From assembly GCF_018255755.1 (NCBI RefSeq), contig NZ_CP073766.1:8058501-8122500 (forward strand): a DNA stretch of 64,000 bases. The letters run 5' to 3'. Source of the stretch: Chitinophaga sp. HK235. Lineage in GTDB: Bacteria > Bacteroidota > Bacteroidia > Chitinophagales > Chitinophagaceae. The position numbers and the translations under genes are program-made. Positions 15,743 to 23,623 of the stretch are shown here, one piece after another (the stretch's first letter is position 1; every line of letters begins with the position of its first letter). The notes under the pieces are model-generated. The model saw only the letters and a list, made by a program, of their open reading frames with translations, was not told the DNA's origin and did no database searches.

Positions 15743-16771
15743 ATGAAAAAGGTTCCAGTTACCATCGTTACCGGTTTTCTCGGCTCCGGGAAAACCACGC
15801 TGATCAGCCATCTCCTGCGTAATAACCAGGGCCGTCGTCTTGCTGTGGTTGTCAATGAATTTGGCGCCATGGGCATAGACGGAGAGCTGATCAAATCATG
15901 CTGCGAAAATGAAGAAGACATCGTAGAGCTGAATAATGGCTGCCTGTGCTGCACAGTGCAGGAAGAGTTCCTGCCTGTTATGCTTGAACTGATGGAGCGT
16001 AAGGAAAACATCGATCATATCATCATCGAAACATCCGGGCTGGCCCTGCCCAAACCATTGTTGCACGCTTTCAACTGGCCCGACCTGAAACCGCAGATCA
16101 CCGTTGACGCCGTAGTAACCGTAGTAGATGCTGTCGGACAGGCCACCGGCGAGATCTGCAACCGTGAGCTGGTACAGGCGCAACGACTGTCGGATGACAG
16201 CCTGGACCATGAAACCCCTATTGAGGAGCTGTTTGAAGACCAGCTGTCCTGTGCTGATCTTGTAGTGATGACCAAGTCTGATCTTCTGTCTGCAGAAGCA
16301 TTTGAACAGGTGAAAGGAATTGTAAGTAACCAATTGCGTACAGGCGTTAAGGTGATCACGGCCTCCAAAGGTCAGGCTGATCCCGGCGTTTTACTGGGCA
16401 TCGGTGCTGCTGCGGAAAATGATCTGGACAACCGCCATTCCCATCACGAAGAAGATCATGCCAGTGGCCACGATCACCATCATCATGATGAAGATATCCA
16501 GTCTTTTGTAGCAGATATAACGGTGCCGCATACACCGGAATCACTCACTGAAAAATGTATCACGCTGGTAGGTCAGCATGAAATCTATCGTATCAAAGGT
16601 TTCATTGATGTACCTGGAAAGCCGATGCGTATGGTGTTGCAGGGCGTGTCCCAGCGTTTTGAGCACTATTTCGATCGCCCCTGGAAAGCCGGTGAAGAGA
16701 GGAAGACCTCACTGGTAGTGATTGGTCATGATCTCGACGAAGCATCAATCATCAAATTTTTAAATTTTTAA
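15743..16771 (+). CDS. cobW: CobW-type metallochaperone GTPase
   Basis: A 342-residue G3E GTPase of the COG0523 family, thought to deliver cobalt to the chelatase. It has the P-loop GFLGSGKTT, the metal-binding CxCC motif in NGCLCCTV, the switch-like ETSGLALP, and TKSD as the base-recognition motif. A His/Asp-rich stretch between the GTPase and C-terminal CobW domains (HSHHEEDH, then HDHHHHDED) probably binds metal. The frame is open upstream to 15635, but the ATG at 15743 gives the canonical N-terminus and follows an AT-rich gap after pduO. Its place next to cobN supports a cobalt rather than zinc role. Confidence 0.93.
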   Translation: MKKVPVTIVTGFLGSGKTTLISHLLRNNQGRRLAVVVNEFGAMGIDGELIKSCCENEEDIVELNNGCLCCTVQEEFLPVMLELMERKENIDHIIIETSGLALPKPLLHAFNWPDLKPQITVDAVVTVVDAVGQATGEICNRELVQAQRLSDDSLDHETPIEELFEDQLSCADLVVMTKSDLLSAEAFEQVKGIVSNQLRTGVKVITASKGQADPGVLLGIGAAAENDLDNRHSHHEEDHASGHDHHHHDEDIQSFVADITVPHTPESLTEKCITLVGQHEIYRIKGFIDVPGKPMRMVLQGVSQRFEHYFDRPWKAGEERKTSLVVIGHDLDEASIIKFLNF

Positions 16772-16802
16772 ATTTCGAAATTTTCAAATTTCAAAATTTC
16801 CC
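16756..16802. repeat. AT-rich AAATTT-type repeat between cobW and cobN
   Basis: The stretch is made of repeated AAATTT/AAATTTC units with local dyad symmetry (AAATTTCGAAATTT) and covers the cobW 3' end and the 31-bp gap. A similar A/T-rich stretch precedes cobW (15720-15742). It has no T-run of terminator type followed by a GC stem, so read-through into cobN is expected. Confidence 0.55.
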
Positions 16803-19800
16803 ATGCACCTGATCGCAACGATTCCCGGAGGCTGGAACCCCAATAACGACGGCGTTTTTATGGTGGAACAACAGCCTGGTGACATAGTCTTTCTTTCATC
16901 CGCAGATACAGAGATCCATGCGCTGAATACGGCCTGGCATACACTATACGCAGAGGGTAATCCATTGCCCTCCCTGCGTATGGCTAATCTCGTGTTTCTG
17001 CGGCAGGAGCTGTCTATCGATCATTACGTGGAAAATGTGGTCAGGCACGCAAAACTGGTGGTGTGCCGGCTGTTGGGCGGCAAAGGATATTACAACTATC
17101 TGGTGGAAACACTCAGGCATTACTGCGGGCAGTGGAATATCCCGGTGTTGTTTCTGCCGGGATACGATGCGCCGGACCTGGAGCTGATGGAGGCTTCTAC
17201 TGCACCTATAACGGTAACGGATAGGGTATGGAAGTATTTTTCTGCAGGCGGTCCCCGAAACCTGCAGTATTGCCTGCAATATCTCTGGAGTTATTTTCTG
17301 GAGATGCCGGCTGAAGTGCCATCACCTGTGTCTCTTCCGGATATTTTTATTGCCCTGCCGGGCAATGATATCATGGATAGAAATGCTTTCAGCATGCAGG
17401 CAGACGCAAGGCTTCCACTGGTGCCTATCGTCATTTACAGGACGCATTATGTGGCGGGTAATACCGCGCCGGTGGAGGTGTTGTGTGAGATGCTGCAACA
17501 GCGTGGGTTACAGCCTATGCCGGTATACGTGTCCAACCTCCGTGATGCAGCCATGCTGGAAGTATTATACCGTTTCCTGACGGATGAGGGAGCGGTATCA
17601 CCGGCTGTATTGCTGAATACCACCAGTTTCTCCACCAAATCGCTGGATGACAATGAAGCGGAGGATACGTTTATCTATTCACGTTTAGGCGTTCCAGTTA
17701 TACAGGCTGTTTTTGCTTCCTGCACAAAGGAACAGTGGGAAGCCGGCCTGTTTGGATTACCGCCTACAGATGTGGCGATCAATATAGCCCTTCCGGAAAT
17801 GGATGGCCGTATTATCGCCACAGCTGTGTCCTTTAAGGCAGATAACGGCAAAGACCCGCTCACCGACTCCAGTACGGTATCTTATCAGGCTTATGAGCCG
17901 GGATGTGATAGGGTAGTGGAGATGGCATTACGCTGGGTGAAGCTGCAACAGCAAAACAATGCTGCTAAAAAAGTGGCGCTCATCATGCCCAACTATCCCA
18001 ATAAAGACAGCAGGCTGGCCAATGGGGTAGGGTTGGACACACCAGCCAGCGTGGTGGCCATCCTGCATGCCTTAAAAGATGCCGGTTATGCAACAGGTAC
18101 CTATGTGCCGGCAGACAGTGCCGCACTGATGGAACTGCTTACGCATTACATCACCAACGATACCGCCACTTTTTATACCCGCCCTTATCAGGTTTTTCTG
18201 GAAGAAACAGTGTTTTTCGACTGGTACCGGGAGCTGTCACCTGCCTTGCGTGAAAAGGTAGAACAACAGTGGGGTAACCCTGAAGAGGCGGCCAGCTACA
18301 CAGAAGGGCGTTTTGCCCTGCCGGGCTGCATGCTGGGCAATGTTTTTGTGAGCATACAGCCGGCCCGTGGTTATAACAGTGATCCCAAAAGTATTTATCA
18401 TAGCCCCGACCTGCCGCCTACCTTCGATTACCTGGCTTTTTACTGCTGGCTGCATCACCAGTTCAAAGCCGATGCAGTGGTACATACCGGCAAACATGGC
18501 AACCTGGAATGGCTGCCGGGAAAAAGTGTGGCATTGGGCACAGACAGCTGTTTCCCCGCGGCCCTGTTTCCTGTGTTACCTCATTTTTATCCCTTTATCA
18601 TCAACGATCCCGGCGAGGGTACACAGGCCAAACGCCGCAATCATGCCGTCATCATCGATCACCTGGTGCCGCCGATGGCACGGGCTGAAAATTATGGTGC
18701 ACTCATAAAACTGGAACAGCTGGTGGACGAGTATTACGAAGCTGCCAGTCTGGATGCCCGCAGGGCCACACTGATCCGCACCAGCATCCGCAACCTGGTC
18801 AAACAGGAACATCTGCTGGAAGACCTGCAGACGGATGGTCGTGATATAGACGAGCTGTTGCTGAAGCTGGACGCCTATCTCTGTGAACTGAAAGAAGCAC
18901 AGATCCGCGACGGCCTGCATATCTTTGGCCGCCCTCCTGCAGGTGAACAGCTGCATAGCCTGCTGGTGGCGCTGCATCGCCTGCCTGGTTATGGCTGGCC
19001 GGGTATTACCCAGGCTATAGCCCGTGATATGCAGTTGTCATTCGATCCGCTTAATTGCGAGTATGCGGCACCGTTAGCCCTGGAAGGTACCGCCTGTCGC
19101 ACTACCGGTGATGTAGTAGAACACCTGGAACAAACGGCGCTTAGTTACATGGAAAGTTTAACAGCAGGTACCCTGCCTGCCGCCGGACCAGCCACTACGG
19201 CCATACTTACACGGATACAACAGGATACACTACCCCGGGTGATGGCTACTACAGATGAAATAACCCATTTGCTGAAAGGGCTGTCTGGTGGATATGTTCC
19301 TTCGGGAGCTTCAGGTGCACCTACCCGCGGAAGGGTGGGCATACTGCCTACAGGACGCAACTTCTACTCCGTGGATGTACGCAGCATCCCTACAGAAACA
19401 GCCTGGCAGCTGGGACAAAAGAGTGCCCGCCTGCTGATAGACCGTTACTTGCAGGAACATGGAGAATATCCTCGCAGCATAGGGCTGTCGGTATGGGGCA
19501 CGGCTACCATGCGTACCGGCGGAGATGATCTGGCACAGGCTTTTGCGTTGATGGGTGTAAGACCCAAATGGCAGGCCGAAAGTCGCCGGGTTACGGATTT
19601 TGAAGTGATATCCCTTATAGAACTGAGAAGACCGCGTATCGATGTTACCTTGCGTATCTCCGGCTTCTTCCGCGATGCGTTCCCGGATATGATATCTCTC
19701 TTTAATGCAGTTGTGGCAAAGATCATCACACTGGATGAATCGCCGGAAGACAACCCTATCCGCGCCCGTTATCTGCAGGAAAAAAATACCTGGGAACAAA

Positions 19801-20540
19801 AAGGACTCTCCGCTGAAAAAGCCGCGGAATGGGCATCTTACCGTGTATTCGGTTCCAAGCCCGGAGCCTACGGCGCCGGCCTGCAGGCTTTGATCGATGA
19901 AAAAAACTGGACCACTCGGGAGGACCTGGCGCTGGTATATATGAACTGGAGTGCCTACGCCTACCATGGCCGGCAGCAGGGCGTATCGGCCTATGAAGCA
20001 TTCCGGAACCGCCTGTCGAATATACAGGTGGTGATGCACAACCAGGACAACCGTGAGCATGATATCCTCGATTCTGATGATTATTACCAGTTTCACGGAG
20101 GAATGGCCAACGCCGTGGAGCAGGTGACTGGTACACAGCCCGTCATGTATTTCGGTGATCACTCCAGACCCGAAAATCCGCGTGTTAAATCCCTTCGGGA
20201 AGAATTGCTGAAAGTATACCGCTCCCGTGTGATCAATGAGAAATGGATGGCTGGTATGCGCCGCCACGGCTATAAGGGCGCCTTCGAAATGGCCGCTACC
20301 ATGGATTATCTTTTCGCATATAGTGCTACCACCGGCCTGATAGATGATTTTATGTACGAGGGAATCACCAATGCCTACCTGCTGGACGAGACCAACCGCG
20401 AGTTCCTGCAACAGTCAAACCCCCATGCACTGCAGGATATGAGCAGTCGTATGCTGGAGGCTATCCAGCGTGGCCTCTGGCAGGAGCCTTCAGCAGAAAT
20501 CAAAGAACAACTCACGCAATTATTACTGGAGCAGGAATAA
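16803..20540 (+). CDS. cobN: Cobaltochelatase large subunit CobN
   Basis: A 1245-residue CobN/ChlH-family protein, the tetrapyrrole-binding subunit of the ATP-dependent cobaltochelatase. Family features include the VVHTGKHGNLEWLPGK block, LPTGRNFYSVD, LSVWGTATMRTGGDD and the C-terminal HGGMANAVEQVTG region. In the aerobic pathway CobN works with CobS and CobT. Here those roles are probably filled by the ChlI/ChlD-like AAA and VWA products encoded upstream. Length is normal and no frame break is seen. CobN normally acts on metal-free hydrogenobyrinate diamide, which conflicts with the early-insertion enzymes in this operon. Confidence 0.95.
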   Translation: MHLIATIPGGWNPNNDGVFMVEQQPGDIVFLSSADTEIHALNTAWHTLYAEGNPLPSLRMANLVFLRQELSIDHYVENVVRHAKLVVCRLLGGKGYYNYLVETLRHYCGQWNIPVLFLPGYDAPDLELMEASTAPITVTDRVWKYFSAGGPRNLQYCLQYLWSYFLEMPAEVPSPVSLPDIFIALPGNDIMDRNAFSMQADARLPLVPIVIYRTHYVAGNTAPVEVLCEMLQQRGLQPMPVYVSNLRDAAMLEVLYRFLTDEGAVSPAVLLNTTSFSTKSLDDNEAEDTFIYSRLGVPVIQAVFASCTKEQWEAGLFGLPPTDVAINIALPEMDGRIIATAVSFKADNGKDPLTDSSTVSYQAYEPGCDRVVEMALRWVKLQQQNNAAKKVALIMPNYPNKDSRLANGVGLDTPASVVAILHALKDAGYATGTYVPADSAALMELLTHYITNDTATFYTRPYQVFLEETVFFDWYRELSPALREKVEQQWGNPEEAASYTEGRFALPGCMLGNVFVSIQPARGYNSDPKSIYHSPDLPPTFDYLAFYCWLHHQFKADAVVHTGKHGNLEWLPGKSVALGTDSCFPAALFPVLPHFYPFIINDPGEGTQAKRRNHAVIIDHLVPPMARAENYGALIKLEQLVDEYYEAASLDARRATLIRTSIRNLVKQEHLLEDLQTDGRDIDELLLKLDAYLCELKEAQIRDGLHIFGRPPAGEQLHSLLVALHRLPGYGWPGITQAIARDMQLSFDPLNCEYAAPLALEGTACRTTGDVVEHLEQTALSYMESLTAGTLPAAGPATTAILTRIQQDTLPRVMATTDEITHLLKGLSGGYVPSGASGAPTRGRVGILPTGRNFYSVDVRSIPTETAWQLGQKSARLLIDRYLQEHGEYPRSIGLSVWGTATMRTGGDDLAQAFALMGVRPKWQAESRRVTDFEVISLIELRRPRIDVTLRISGFFRDAFPDMISLFNAVVAKIITLDESPEDNPIRARYLQEKNTWEQKGLSAEKAAEWASYRVFGSKPGAYGAGLQALIDEKNWTTREDLALVYMNWSAYAYHGRQQGVSAYEAFRNRLSNIQVVMHNQDNREHDILDSDDYYQFHGGMANAVEQVTGTQPVMYFGDHSRPENPRVKSLREELLKVYRSRVINEKWMAGMRRHGYKGAFEMAATMDYLFAYSATTGLIDDFMYEGITNAYLLDETNREFLQQSNPHALQDMSSRMLEAIQRGLWQEPSAEIKEQLTQLLLEQE

Positions 20541-20558
20541 AATGAGTACCTTGGCGGG

Positions 20559-21215
20559 ATGAAAAATGCCCTGTATCTGCTATTCCTATGCCTTGCCGTG
20601 CATTGTAGTACGGCTCCTGCTATTAAACAGCAGCCGTTGCCTCCCGACAGCCTTGCAGCCATACCGGTTAATGATGCTGATCAGCTGGTATATTCGCGGA
20701 ACGGGGTGGTACTAACGGCCATGATGGCAGGTGAAGACAGAATACAGCTTGAATATAAAACCCGCAGGGACACCGCCAGCCAACGTTTTTCATTTCCTTA
20801 TTTGTTATATACCGGTAAGGCTTTTCCACCTCAGGGCATTGCCATATTAAATGACAATGCTTATAGCACTGCATCCTGTTATATGATAGGAGACAGCATA
20901 TTGTTATTGCCACTCATCAACCATATCCCCAATGGCTTGTCTTTATACGTGATCAATCTGCATACGCGGCAGATACTGGCAGATGACTACCGTACCGGGT
21001 TACCACAGGTATGGATAAACGCACAGAACAATACTTTTATGATCGCAGACAGTCGTCAGCTGTATAATGACAGCAGTTATGTTTACCCGCTGTATGCCTG
21101 TGCTGTTAAAGGAAATGTAGTGGAAAAGAACTACAGCAGCAATATCAGCTTTCCCCTGGCGGCAGATGCAGAAGTAGCCAAAACAACCAAAGTAGCCCGA
21201 AAAGTCCTGCAATAA
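20559..21215 (+). CDS. Hypothetical exported protein, possible lipoprotein
   Basis: A 218-residue protein of unknown function. The first 17 residues are a hydrophobic signal sequence ending CLAVHC. The Cys could be lipidated, but His at -1 is unusual for a lipobox, so a plain signal peptide is possible. The rest is rich in beta-type polar and aromatic segments with no motif I recognise. It starts 18 bp after cobN on the same strand and may be the last gene of the cobalamin transcript. It precedes a small membrane protein after 8 bp. Confidence 0.6.
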   Translation: MKNALYLLFLCLAVHCSTAPAIKQQPLPPDSLAAIPVNDADQLVYSRNGVVLTAMMAGEDRIQLEYKTRRDTASQRFSFPYLLYTGKAFPPQGIAILNDNAYSTASCYMIGDSILLLPLINHIPNGLSLYVINLHTRQILADDYRTGLPQVWINAQNNTFMIADSRQLYNDSSYVYPLYACAVKGNVVEKNYSSNISFPLAADAEVAKTTKVARKVLQ

Positions 21216-21223
21216 ACAATAAG

Positions 21224-21511
21224 ATGGCATCATGGTTTAAAATGATATTCCGCTGCGGTATAATAGCGGGTTTTCCCTTGTTCACGGTAGCCGTGATGAC
21301 AACTGGCTTCCAGGACCCCATACCGCTTATGGAGAACTGGTGGACCGGTGCTTCACTGATCTGGAGTGGCTTTTTTTACGGGATGATAGCGCCTTTTTGT
21401 TATCGTAAATATCCATCCGTTTTTAAGTGTTTGTTATGGGTAGGAGTCCTTAGTTTATTGTTTGGGGTGGTGTTTTTTTCTTTCGTTTATTCGTTTGAGT
21501 TAAATTTGTGA
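21224..21511 (+). CDS. Small membrane protein of unknown function
   Basis: A 95-residue protein with three hydrophobic stretches, at about residues 9-27, 42-58 and 68-90, and little else. It begins 8 bp after the preceding exported protein gene. No family was recognised. Codon use resembles the neighbours and the frame is clean, so it is probably a real gene. Confidence 0.5.
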   Translation: MASWFKMIFRCGIIAGFPLFTVAVMTTGFQDPIPLMENWWTGASLIWSGFFYGMIAPFCYRKYPSVFKCLLWVGVLSLLFGVVFFSFVYSFELNL

Positions 21512-21663
21512 TTCCTTTACCATGGCTTGATTGATAGGATTTTTATCTGTGTGATCGGATTTGTGTCAGATGATGGTTGGTGTTAAAAGATGCATTAATT
21601 TTAGCGAATAAAGTTAAATTTATGCACATAGAAACACTCAAAATTTTAGCCAGACTGGATGCC

Positions 21664-21861
21664 ATGGATGAAAAGTTCAACAGCAGATTAACTGCGATGG
21701 ACGAAAAATTCGATCACAGAATAACTGTGATGGAGGAAAAATTCGATCACAGAATAACTGTGATGGAAGAAAAGTTCGATCACAGAATAACTGTGATGGA
21801 AGAAAAGTTCGATCACAGATTAACTGCGATGGACGAAAAATTCGACCGCAGATTCAATGCG
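21664..21861 (+). repeat. Six tandem 33-bp repeats inside a coiled-coil gene
   Basis: The units begin with ATGGA at 21664, 21697, 21730, 21763, 21796 and 21829. The middle four are nearly identical and differ mainly at third codon positions. Each codes for one 11-residue coiled-coil unit, so copy number can change without breaking the frame. They are direct, contiguous and coding, unlike CRISPR repeats. Confidence 0.9.
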
Positions 21862-22005
21862 TTGGAATCAGGAATGTCCGTTGTAAAGGATTGTATTTTG
21901 CTCCTTACAACTAAAGTGGAGCATCTGGACGAAAAAGTGGATACTCTGGACGTCAAAGTAGACGCTCTAGACAAAAAAGTAGATTCCCTGGATAAAAGGG
22001 TAGGG

Positions 22006-22025
22006 AATCTGGAAATCTGGAAATC
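22006..22025 (+). repeat. Period-8 tandem repeat (CTGGAAAT) causing a frame break
   Basis: A 20-nt run with period 8 contains two full CTGGAAAT units (22009-22016 and 22017-22024). The unit length is not a multiple of three, so gain or loss of one unit switches the reading frame of the coiled-coil gene. Confidence 0.85.
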
Positions 22026-22295
22026 AAAGTAGAGTCCCTGGAAACTAAGATGATTTCTATGGATGGAAAAATAGGTACCCTCGAAACAAGAGCAGATGCC
22101 GGATTCCGGGAAATGGATGGAAAGCTCCGCTTTGTGGATCTGCACTTTGAAGCTGTAGACCGTATCCTGCTAAGATCCCAGAACGACATCGGTAGAATTG
22201 CGGAATGGGTACCTTTCCGTACACATTCAGTACAGCCGCTAAGTCGTGATTAACAAAATCGTAGCTTGACTCAATCTTCATATGGCGTTCAACAG

Positions 22296-22327
22296 AGCTC
22301 TGACCGTTCCTCGGCCGGGGCTTTTTT
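22296..22327 (+). terminator. Rho-independent terminator after the coiled-coil gene
   Basis: The stem AGCTCTG pairs with CGGGGCT (two G-T pairs). A CCG/CGG inner stem closes a TTCCT loop, and a T-run follows from 22322. It lies 42 bp after the end of the coiled-coil frame. Confidence 0.7.
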
Positions 22328-22452
22328 ATTTTTTACCATAGCTCCTTTTTTAACAAATTTTTGTCGTGTGAAAATGTTATATTGTATAGCTGTTTGAATG
22401 CCAACGACAGCAATTCTATTGATTACCAAAAACATCTAAACCTAACGTAGCT

Positions 22453-22752
22453 GTGAACCTGCTATTCATAGGCGTTATCGCCTTATCCCTATGGTTGGTG
22501 TACCTTCAGTACAAGAGTTACACCCGTAAAAGAAGCCGTATGCTGATGCCGGTACGGCCTGCCAATATCCTGAAAATCAACAGTTATACCTCATTCGGTA
22601 TTATGGCCACCATCAAGTTCAAAGATGAGGCTTCCCCTCAACTGGGAGAGCGTATTCAGAAAGAAGGTGACCTGTACAAGATCACCGGTGTAATTCCAGA
22701 TGCTGCCAGCGAACGGGATGGCATATGGGATTGCCGCCTCGAAAAAATATAA
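22453..22752 (+). CDS. Small membrane-anchored hypothetical protein
   Basis: A 99-residue protein starting at GTG 22453. Residues 2-19 form one hydrophobic segment, followed by a basic patch (KSYTRKRSR) and a soluble C-terminal part ending WDCRLEKI. No family was recognised. It stands alone between a terminator and the convergent glycosylase gene. The GTG start is chosen because it begins directly before the hydrophobic segment. It is probably an inner-membrane protein with a cytoplasmic tail. Confidence 0.5.
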   Translation: MNLLFIGVIALSLWLVYLQYKSYTRKRSRMLMPVRPANILKINSYTSFGIMATIKFKDEASPQLGERIQKEGDLYKITGVIPDAASERDGIWDCRLEKI

Positions 22753-22860
22753 CTGTGATGGACACTGATACTGTTGATTTTCCTGATGAGCGAAGATCAA
22801 TGTGACTTGTTATGTTAACTATATTTTTCCTAAAATTATCAGGAGCATCAGTCACACATA

Positions 22861-23574
22861 CTAATCACCGTTTAGGGAGCTAAGGTATTTGTCAATATAC
22901 AAATCCTTTGTTTTGGCCTTGTATTGCATCACAAACCTGGGATGTTCCAGTGGGATGATCTTTTTGAAGAACTGTTCTTTTTTGTTCAGGGCTTCAAAGA
23001 AGGCCGCATTTTTGCCGGTGCCCATCACATAACAAATATCCTTGTCTAAATTCCAGGCAAGCTGTGTGCGGATACTCTCTACGATAAAGGAGTATACGGC
23101 TTTGGTAAGGGCGGTACTGTCGTAGTAATTGTAATTGATTTCCTTACCGCCAGGTTGCTCCATGGTAAAGCCAAGGGGGCATACAGAGGTGAAGTAGAAT
23201 TTTTTGTAGAATTTTTTTACGCCACCATAGGCATCAATCACATCATAGATGAACACGGAGGAGGGTTCATGGGTTTTAAACCCTTTGATGGTGATGCCAC
23301 ATTGGTCGTACATGCGTTTGGTATCGGTGAAGGGTACACCGGTACTACCGGAGCCCAGGCGGCCGGGATTGATACCAAAAATGGCTCTGCGCAGTGCCTT
23401 GTCATCATAGAACTTTTTATAAAACTGTTCCATTACGCCGATAATTTCCGGGTTATCCTGGAAAGGGTTCATTATCCGAATCCCTTTAGGCAGATGGCCT
23501 TTAAATACAATATTCTTATTGAATTCGATGATATGGTCTGCAAAAGTCATCTTCCAAGATACAGAATCCCTCAA
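22861..23574 (-). CDS. SMUG2-type uracil-DNA glycosylase family protein
   Basis: A 237-residue base-excision repair enzyme of the SMUG2 branch (DUF4918-like). It has GINPGRLGSGSTGVPFTD at residues 67-84, with the GINPGR active-site loop of SMUG-like glycosylases. It also has a C-terminal HPRF motif, in which the His belongs to the second catalytic loop. The ATG encoding Met9 (23550) could be the true start, since the first eight residues look unconserved. SMUG2 is known from Bacteroidetes such as Pedobacter. It probably removes uracil and related deaminated bases. It stands alone, downstream of and codirectional with the hybrid kinase gene. Confidence 0.8.
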   Translation of the reverse strand: MRDSVSWKMTFADHIIEFNKNIVFKGHLPKGIRIMNPFQDNPEIIGVMEQFYKKFYDDKALRRAIFGINPGRLGSGSTGVPFTDTKRMYDQCGITIKGFKTHEPSSVFIYDVIDAYGGVKKFYKKFYFTSVCPLGFTMEQPGGKEINYNYYDSTALTKAVYSFIVESIRTQLAWNLDKDICYVMGTGKNAAFFEALNKKEQFFKKIIPLEHPRFVMQYKAKTKDLYIDKYLSSLNGD

Positions 23575-23623
23575 AACTCCTCAAACAAAAAACAAAAATC
23601 AAAAGGCGCATCAGCACCATCAT

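Larger units (their letters stand above)
21622..22253 (+). pseudogene. Coiled-coil repeat protein broken by an 8-bp tandem duplication
   Basis: From ATG 21622 the frame encodes six 11-residue repeats of the type MDEKFDHRITV, then heptad-like units (LDEKVDT, LDVKVDA, LDKKVDS). This is a long coiled coil. The frame stops at TAG 22030-22032 just after an exact tandem duplication of CTGGAAAT (22009-22024). Deleting one 8-bp unit restores a single frame to 22253 that continues the heptads (VESLETK, MDGKIGTLE), giving about 207 residues. As it stands the product is a 136-residue truncated coiled coil. It may be a mutation, a phase-variable switch or a sequencing error. No domain beyond the coil is recognised. 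Confidence 0.75.

Noticed and set aside
21664..21861. Possible CRISPR-like repeats
   Set aside because: The repeats are contiguous 33-bp coding units without spacers and keep the reading frame.
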